This document shows, piece by piece, positions 56,261 to 64,000 of a stretch of DNA of 64,000 nt (position 1 is its first letter; each line of letters opens with the position of its first letter). Made by a program: the position numbers and the translations under genes. Location of the stretch: contig OX421965.1 in NCBI GenBank assembly GCA_949128115.1, positions 7,072,753 through 7,136,752 of the forward strand, given 5' to 3'. Source of the stretch: Anaspis maculata (Eukaryota; Arthropoda; Insecta; Coleoptera; Scraptiidae). The notes beneath the pieces were generated by a model. It was not told the DNA's origin. It did not search any database and was given only the letters and a program-made list of their open reading frames with translations.

Positions 56261-57179
56261 TATCAATACAGATACTCATGCCAACAATAGCTGCGCTGAT
56301 AATGGTATCATTGCCTGTCTCATCATCATCATCAGCCTGCAGTACTTTGATCATTACATATGCTGCTTCTGGTGTTTGACAACGTAAAGTTTTTATTATC
56401 TAATGAAACTGCAGTTGAGTACACGAGTACCTATTTGCTTGCCAGTATATAGGCGGTATGTAATAAACAATAATAAATTTTGCGATGTAATTCAAGTTGC
56501 ATTTTATTCCCTAAATCTTCCTCAATATGCAAGCAGTAAACCGACTTTAATTATATTGGAAATTGTTAGTTAGCCTGGCCAACAGGAACCGTGGGGAGTT
56601 AATTTGAATTATTAAGCTTCGTAGGTACAGGTACTAGACAGGCAGGTACTTGAGGTAATAGGTACATACTTAATTTATGCTCGTAAAGTTGTTAGGAACG
56701 GCAACAGTACTTTAATACGGCGATAGGAAGTGTGCTCTGACTGGACAATTGAGCTTCGGGCATCATAATTTATACTGACTGTATTTATTTGTGTGTTTGA
56801 TCAACGTACAGAGGCAAGAATTATTAATTCTGCTAGAGTTCCTTAATTGCCGGTATACCTACAGGACGGCAACAGGGCGATTGCACGTATTTCGTTCACC
56901 TGATCGCCGACAGATGGCGCAGATTTCAGTCATGTACAATTAGGGATTTTGGCCTTCGTGCAAGGATTAGCTTGGCACGCCTGTCAATTGACACGTAATT
57001 AGTGAGGTTAACTGGGTTAGACTCACGCCTGTATGGCAGCTGACAGATGACAGTTGACAGGATGACAGGTGACACCATAGACGTTCTGCCATAATAGCGC
57101 GCGACCTGGTCGTCCTCTATATGCCGCCGCCAAAACAACTGGACTTACTTTGAAAAAACATTGCTGTTGATTAGAGTGA
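56261..57179. other. Intergenic stretch, nothing recognised
   Basis: GTACCTA-like words recur at 56625-56670. No gene is recognised. Confidence 0.4.
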
Positions 57180-57560
57180 GACAGCTTTAAAAGTATATCA
57201 CCTTCTTGAGCGAGTGCCTATATTTAGGCAGGCAAGTGTGAAGTACAAGACACGCGATCAATTTTCTCACGATTCGTGTGAACTAGCCTTAATATGGTGT
57301 GACTAAAAACATGAAAATATTGGCCTTAAAAAGTGAGTGCCTCCGTTCAACTAGGCGAGTGTGAAGTAGACTTGAAATTTGGCAAGGCGAGCATAAACTA
57401 GCCTTAATGCCAGTTTTACACACTTGTAATCAGCAAGAGTTTTTGATACTGGAATAGTCTGTGCTACTATCTAAGTGAGATGACCTTGGAATCTAATTGG
57501 AGAAGTGTAAAGTTGTAAAGTAGCCTCTGAATCTAGCCTGGCAAGTGTTGAAGTAGCCTT
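57180..57560. repeat. Degenerate array i' (GTGTGAAGTAGACTTGAAAT words)
   Basis: GGCAAGTGTGAAGTA, AACTAGCCTTAAT and GGCGAGTGTGAAGTAG words resemble array i at 2200-3060, in the same orientation. Confidence 0.55.
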
Positions 57561-57739
57561 GAAATTGACCAGTATCGATCAAAACCAAATAAAACCCAGC
57601 AAGCAGAGGTACGTCAAATTAACGTTTAAAACCCGTGTTTATCGTTACATAAACGTTCGACCTCTGTACTCCTTTTGTTCGCCTTTTGACGGTAACGTTA
57701 CCAAGACGTTAAAAGTGGAACGTTTTATTATTATCAAAA

Positions 57740-57838
57740 GAAATAATAAATAGCGGTAAATAGAGGTAGATAGCGCGCTCTTCCCTCTCATTGTTCATGC
57801 AGGTTATGCGAAGGAACAATAAAAGTCTATTCTATTCT
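57740..57838 (+). mobile_element. Truncated LINE or SINE 3' end with 13 bp duplication
   Basis: The 99 bp insert ends in ACAATAAAAG followed by TCTAT tandem units. ATTATTATCAAAA flanks it exactly at 57727-57739 and 57839-57851. Size, tail and duplication all fit target-primed reverse transcription of a 5'-truncated copy. Confidence 0.8.
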
Positions 57839-58380
57839 ATTATTATCAAAAATTACCGTTGAATAGACAGAGCTCGAGAAACGTTCAATTACCGTCGGTA
57901 ATAATTTGAAGAAGAAAAAACGCCTCTGGTTGATAATTGAACGTTTTATTTCAATTTTTATGACAACGTTCGCAATACGTACAAAATTAGGCGTTAAAAT
58001 TGTCAAAAAAAAAAATGTAGCGCTGAATAAACAGAGCATGAAAAAAATTTAATTAAAGTTGTGATGATAAAAGCTTCTGATTGAACGTTTAATTTTTGGT
58101 TTTGATGGAAACATATTTCTAAAACGTTCATAGAAAAGTGTTATGTATTTGTAGTTTAGTCTTGTAGTCTAAAAATTATCGTTGGATAAACGTACCACTT
58201 TTCCCGGTAGGAGAAAGCCACACCGAGAGAGGGCACCTAACTTCCAACTCACCGCTTTGGCCGAGGCGGTACCAAGTGAATACAAAAGAACTTTTAGAAA
58301 TGACTTCGTTCGACGCTGTGAAATCGCCGAAGACGTTTGAAAGACGTTTAAAAAGGCGTCGGCACAAACCTGAGAAGCTG

Positions 58381-58516
58381 GGTTCTCAGATGCGAATACT
58401 CGGACAGAAAATGCGAAATTTTATGTCAAAGTCGTCATATTGGCCAATCAGAGCCCTCGAATCCAAAATTTGACATATAAAATCGCATTTTCTGTCATAA
58501 TATTCGCAACTGGGAA
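58381..58516. mobile_element. Hairpin MITE F14
   Basis: GGTTCTCAGATGCGAATACT on the left answers ATATTCGCAACTGGGAACTA on the right. ACAGAAAATGCGA pairs with TCGCATTTTCTGT. The arms are about 60 bp with a short loop near 58445. Confidence 0.75.
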
Positions 58517-58790
58517 CTAAGCTTTACAGAGCGACACAAGACTGTTTAATTAACGACGTGGTTTGAACGTTAAATTCCGTATTTACTCCGGGCTCTCCAG
58601 GATGTTCAATTCAAAGTTTTGTATATTATGTTGATTTGATGCCTTAGAAGGTAACGGCTCATAAACGTTTAATTAACGTTTTGAACACAATTGACTTGAC
58701 GTTCTCTAAAGACGTTGAAATTCAAGCGATAATAAGCGTTCAATACTTGACCGACAAAAACATTTAATCGCGCGATATTCGGCCCTCTAT

Positions 58791-60534
58791 TTTAAAAAGT
58801 TTTCGATGTGTAGTTTCCTACCTGTTTCAAACGTTTTATTGACGATATTGAGCTCAGTGGGCAAGTCTGATTTCTATAATTACTGAAAGATTTCTGAAAT
58901 GAGCTCACTTAATGTGATCCTTCCTCGGATAAGGTCGAGCGATAAATTCTATTTCGCTTGAATTTGACGATCACAACCGCTAAAATGATTGCGAGAAACT
59001 TTTTGAATTAATTTTTGCGGCGAATGGTTTGGGAGGCTTCGCGGAGTGCTGAAAACTTATTTAATTATGCCTTCAACAATACGAATATAATGACTGGGAT
59101 CGTCTTCTCCGACGAGAATAAGGCACATTTCGCGCCGAGCTCAGCTCGGGAGCAATTTCCGGTATGATGGCATTGATTGCGGTTTAATGGTATGGTAGCC
59201 TCCCCCCTCGTCCACTTCCCACCCCTTTTCTCCGGCCCATGATAATGGGCATAGCTCGGGGCATAATGAAGTGAGCTCGGAAGGAATTCCATCATCAATT
59301 TTTTTTCTTCGGATTATTCCCATCATTTTTCTATTTCAGTAGGCGATGAGATGCGAGACAGAGATGGCGCGACCAAAACGTCAACTATCTGTCGACTTAT
59401 GTGACAGGAACGTCATGATCTATTTTGTGTAGCATCTTTTGCGCCGCCCGCTACGACTTTAAGCGTAAGAAACCCAGAGTTTCGGAACTGACGACAATGC
59501 AACGCGAATGCATAATTCCCTATTGGAATAAAAAATATCGCGTAGGCGATGAAATTTCGACAGCAAAGTCATAATTCAGTTTTACCGGCAAATTTTATGC
59601 AGCTTGCTACGATTTTGAGGGAAAAACATTCTGCAGAAGGCAATCGCGCAATCAATGGCTTGTTCTAAACTAAGACAAATACCATGGTAGTAGTTAGACT
59701 TTTGCCAGAAAAGTCATGATTCATCTTTTGAATAAAATTTCAAATTATAGTTAATCATATTGGGGCTGGATTTTTCTGGATAGTTCCTTGAATAACTTGG
59801 TCAAGAAAAGTCACGCAGGCCAGATTTTATAATCTATCTTCAACTTACCCGCAAGTGATCAACGAAGGAAAAAGCAAGCATTAAGGATCCATGTGAAGCT
59901 TACCTGCAACAAAACAGAAAAAAAGTTACTCAAGTTAGAAGCAACATATAAGCACAGTGGGAGGTTGACTTTTTCTGATGTTTTTGTTGTTCTTGGGAAT
60001 TCTAAAGAGCAATCCCACTTGTGAACTGGAAAAAAAAGTTATGAGCGGCATCAAAACGGGTCATTATCATCATCTTAATCCAATAATTATTGAATCCAAA
60101 ACTTGAATACACATGTAGATTCATCCGGCTTTATCAGGCTTCATACAATTAATCAATGTTGAATGCGACAGTTGGCAGCATTGATGATGACAACGCGCGA
60201 ACGAACCACCTTTGTTTCCTTTGTTTGTAATAAAAGCCGGTTTTCAAGTACGAATCTAAGCAGCTAACTAAATGAATCCGAACTGCAAATCCCTACTGTT
60301 TCATAATATGTAAACATGATTATGCATCTGCCGTGCTGTAATGTTACCTTTTTATGCCGTCGTCGCCTGAAATTTACGCTTGAATGATTCTCCAGTAATT
60401 GACGCAAACATGAAATCGGTTAATTAATTGCTCGCTCGTAGGTATCTCAATTTGCACTGTAATTCGTGCTATGACGTATGGTGGTTGGCAACCCTGCTGA
60501 CTTCAAACACATAGTTGATGTAACCGTAGCGAAA
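58791..60534. other. Intergenic stretch, nothing recognised
   Basis: Several GTCATGATTCA-like words occur at 59410-59720 without a clear array. No gene or RNA is recognised. Confidence 0.4.
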
Positions 60535-61302
60535 ACAGCCTGTTCAATAATTATGTAAACTTTGACCTGTCACTTCATATGATCCGCCAGTTTTGTCACA
60601 TTCGACATTGTATAAAATGCCAGGACCGCAACAGGAAGTTGTCGCTTTTGACGTTAAAACTGTCATTTTATATGATTTATCTGTCAAATGTGACGTTGCA
60701 ACTGTGACGCGTGTAGTTGACAATTTATGTGATCAAACTGTCACTTCGTAAAGGATGTTAGCTTTGACATTCGAGCTGTCATTTTACATACTTGAATGAA
60801 TTCCAGAACTTCGAGATTATTCGCCAAATCATGAAAAATATGCATTTGAGCATCAACTATCCATTTTACACACTTGAATCATTGTAATTAACTAATGCAA
60901 AAGCTGCCATTTAACCAATCAGTCGATTGTCAGGTGAAAACTGATCAATTTTGAACCGGGCGCTTCTTGAAATCCAGTTTGTCGTTAAAACTGTCATTTC
61001 ATACAATCAATCCGCTAAAATGGACGTTGGACGCTCAAATTGCCACTTTATTACTTTATTATTGTCTCAGTTTTGATGCTTTAACTGTCGTCTTTATGAC
61101 CCATCTGTCGACTTGATCCAAACTGTCACTTTTCTTATATAAATCTGTCCATACTCCACTCCGAAATTTTTCAAACCAATCTATCAATCTAAAATTAAAA
61201 CTCATCTTTTATGATGAATTCAAAAATTTAAATTTTAAAACTGACACTTTACTTGATTGATGTCTCAGTTTCGATGCTGAAACTTTCATTTTTATAACTT
61301 TT
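60535..61302. repeat. Degenerate array h, left part (AACTGTCACTTTA words)
   Basis: GTTAAAACTGTCATTTTATA, AATCTGTCAATTTTGACG and TGATCAATCTGTC recur with a loose period of about 43 bases. Confidence 0.7.
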
Positions 61303-61734
61303 ATGCCCGATTTCTTTTATGCACAAAGGTGATTTCAAATTTTAGCTCGGTACTAAACACGGGATCAAATTTGTGAAGTGGAACAAAGTGCAAACCCAGT
61401 TACTTCAAGGGGAGATTATGATGGTAATACAAAATATGGCTCCAAGTGATCATTTGGATACCAAAACACAGGTGAGACAGCCATTATTTTGTCTTGTAGA
61501 ACAAATCTTGCGGGAACTGTCAGATCTTTTCTTTGTAATAAAAAAATAAGCGACAAGTGCGTGTTACCCCAACTTTTTTTCTGTATACAAATAATCGTAA
61601 GGGGCCATATTTTGTATTCCCATCATTTTCTTTTCTTGAAGTAATCGGATTTGCAGTTTCTTTCACTTTTAAATATTTGATCCGCTGTTTGGTACCGAAC
61701 TAAAATTTGATACCACGTTTGTGCAATCGGGCAT
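61303..61734. mobile_element. Foldback element F15 nested in array h
   Basis: ATGCCCGATT at left answers AATCGGGCAT at right. CAAATTTTAGCTCGGTACTA pairs with TGGTACCGAACTAAAATTTG, and AATACAAAATATGGCTCC with its complement near 61603. The GTCA-rich array vocabulary is absent inside and resumes on both sides, so it is an insertion into the array. Confidence 0.75.
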
Positions 61735-63990
61735 TACTGTTTGACAAACCTGTTAATTTGGACGTTTGAACAGTAATTTTACACATTGAATCGGTCAGCT
61801 TGGAGATTCAAAACTGTGTCATCTTTGATGATCGTTTTGACAGTTTGAATGTCTGAATTGTCACTCTTTTTTTTGTGTTAATTTTGACGCTCGAACTGTC
61901 ACTTTTATAACCAATCCGTCAATTTTTGCGGTCAATTTTTACATCAATCTGTCTACTTTACTTGATAAATCTGTCAATTTAGAAGTCCAATGTTATATGT
62001 TCGGATCAATCTGTCAATTTAGACGTTCAACTGTCATGTCAATTTTGAAGTGCTGTGTAATCAGGCCAATTTGTCAGTAAGACGTTCACCTGTCCATTTA
62101 TTGATGAATCTGTCAATTTTGGAGTTCCTCTTCCAAATCAACCTGGTAGTGAGACGTTAGAACTGTCATTCTACATAATCAATTGTTGAATTTTAACATT
62201 AAAACTCGCATCATTTGTGATCAATTTGATACTTAAATGATCAAACTGTCACTCTACTTGATAATTTGTCAATTTTGACGGTCGAACTTTCATCTTTATA
62301 TTCAATCTTGTCAATTCTGACTATCAATTTTACACCAATTCGTCGAATCTGTCGTTCAAACTATCACTATATTTGATCAATCTGTCAATTTAGATGTTCA
62401 ACTGCCACTTTCCTTGATACATCTGTAAATTTTTAAGGACAGTATATTTTTCCAAACCAATCTGTCAATTTAGACTTTAGAACTTCATTCTACATGATCA
62501 ATCCGTCAATTTGAAGGCTAAAACTGTCACCTTATATAATCAATTTGACAATTGAATGTTCAGCTGAGGGTAATTGTTTTGCGAGTCATATTGATTCAAG
62601 ACTGATTTGAAGTTGAATTCAACTTGAATTTACCTGATATCAATTCATGAGAGTAGCGTTATGCTCACACCCGTTTATACCTTTTCAAAACCAGATGACC
62701 ATGACAAAACCGTCGCCTTCCACTTGCTTTCAAGATTGTCAGTTGGATTGTTTCATTAATTTGTGAAGCTGATTGTTGATGAGACCGGACGTTAATTTTG
62801 AAGATGTTTCACTCTCGTTTTGAGTAACGATATGCCCTTCCGGCATTTCACGACGTACGTAGTAATTTATCGTCCTACTTTTTTAAAATAAATTTTATAC
62901 TTTCATTTGATTATTACGTCGATTCTCACACTCGAAGTATCGTTTTTAGAGAATCATTTCACATCGATCTGTCGAATTTGACGTTAAAACTACATATCAC
63001 CATAATTATTCAATCCGTCAATTTAGACTTGTGACTGTCACTTTTCTTGATAAGTCCGTCAAGTTCAATGGTCAATGGTCCAGAGTTTTATTTCCAATCC
63101 AAATATGTTGTTCGAACAGTCATTCCACATAAACAGTCAGTCAGTTTTGACAATTCAACAATTTAAATGTTCAAACTATCACTCTACTTGGTTATTGTGT
63201 CAACTGTAACTCTCGAGCCGTCATTTTTATAACCGTAACGCTCGAGCCGTCATTTTTATAACCAATCAGTCAATTTTGATGTAAACGATCACATCAATCT
63301 GTCAAATTCAACATTCAAAGTTCAAACTACTCTATTCTTGATCAATTTGCCCATTCAGATGTTCAAACCGTTACTTTCCGACAACTGCAACTGTGTCGAT
63401 TATGTGATCCAAAGTTTTATTTTTTCATACCAATGTGTCAAGTTGGGCGTTCGAAATGTCATTCTATACGATCAATCGGTCAGTTTGGATATTTCAAACT
63501 ATCATTTTTTGATAATCAATTTGAAAGTTTAAATGTTACCATCACTATATTTCATCAATATGTGAATTCAAAGGTTCAACTGCCGCTTTTCTTAATAAAT
63601 CTGTCAATTTTGAAGTCCACTGTAATTTCTTCAGACCAATCATATCAATTTAGACGTTTAAACTGTCATTTTATACAGTCAATCGGTGAATTCAGACATT
63701 CAAAACTGTCTACATTTCATAATCAATCTGCCAATGATTCATACGTTAGAACTGTTACTCAACAAGACTTGCTTTCAATTTTGATAGTTAAACTGTAATT
63801 TTCATAACCAATTTCTAGTCTAGAGTCTAGTTTCAATGCCAGAAAGATCCAAAATCAGAGTTCCAAGATGTCCAATACGACAAATCAGTGACAGTTCGAT
63901 GACCGTCTTTTGCTTCCCTAAAATGACAGTTTCAATGTTGAACAAACAGTCATCAGTTTAGTCATCAGCTGAACTCACCAATGACGCGTC
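61735..63990. repeat. Degenerate array h, right part, reaching window end
   Basis: CTGTCAATTTAGACGTTCAA, ACTGTCATTCTACATGATCA and related words continue to the window edge. A recent 29 bp tandem duplication (CTCGAGCCGTCATTTTTATA) lies at about 63206-63263. The array probably extends beyond the window. Confidence 0.75.
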
Positions 63991-64000
63991 GTTTTACTAC

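Larger units (their letters stand above)
57570..58790. repeat. Degenerate array m (AACGTTTAATTAACGTT words)
   Basis: AACGTTTAAAACCC, GAACGTTTTATT, TTGAACGTTTAATTTTTGG and AAACGTTTAATTAACG recur. The palindromic AACGTT is the constant core. It is split by the LINE/SINE tail at 57740 and hairpin F14 at 58381. Confidence 0.7.

Overview
The window looks like intergenic or deep-intronic DNA of an animal, most likely an arthropod and probably an insect. It is AT-rich and holds no long open reading frame. It does hold decayed pieces of animal transposon families: a BEL/Pao-type gag, a THAP zinc finger, a CENP-B/Tigger helix-turn-helix, a tRNA-derived SINE and LINE-like 3' tails. The motif CACCCTGTA or its complement recurs roughly two dozen times, often at or near the ends of inverted-repeat elements. 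A whitefly-like or other hemipteran source would fit, but I cannot prove a species from sequence alone. I find no intact protein-coding gene; the longest reading frame is about 165 codons and lies in repeat DNA.

Layout. 1-14490: foldback elements (1205-1801, 3107-3760, 3781-3872, 9878-12147, 13014-13330), three weak short-unit arrays, a decayed THAP domain (7365-7610), and a weak promoter plus first-exon candidate near 9000. 14494-28263: a 13.8 kb block bounded by inverted copies of one terminal sequence with TA outside each end. It contains arrays b and d, which are reverse complements of each other, a Tigger-like fragment, a long 'GATTTCT' array and several hairpin elements. 28285-37480: a second inverted array pair (28285-29265 and 36790-37475) encloses foldbacks, a minisatellite, and a decayed BEL/Pao element (33852-36488) whose left LTR is split by a 912 bp TIR element.

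37480-47100: duplicated primer-binding-site-like words, a tRNA-SINE with 12 bp target duplications (39693-40012) inside another array, two copies of a dispersed repeat, a GC-rich segment, and a 1.4 kb nested foldback (45686-47097) that splits a further array. 47100-64000: five more degenerate arrays, young hairpin MITEs (49935-50100, 54661-54780), two large foldbacks (51614-52659 and about 53100-54200), one possible terminal exon (50426-50659, minus), and a 3.4 kb array at the right edge that is itself split by a foldback.

The two dominant themes are (1) at least sixteen inverted-repeat elements able to fold into hairpins, and (2) well over a dozen low-identity short-period arrays, each with its own word vocabulary and several present as inverted pairs. 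By rough addition the arrays make up about a quarter of the window. Nested insertions give a clear relative order of events in several places.
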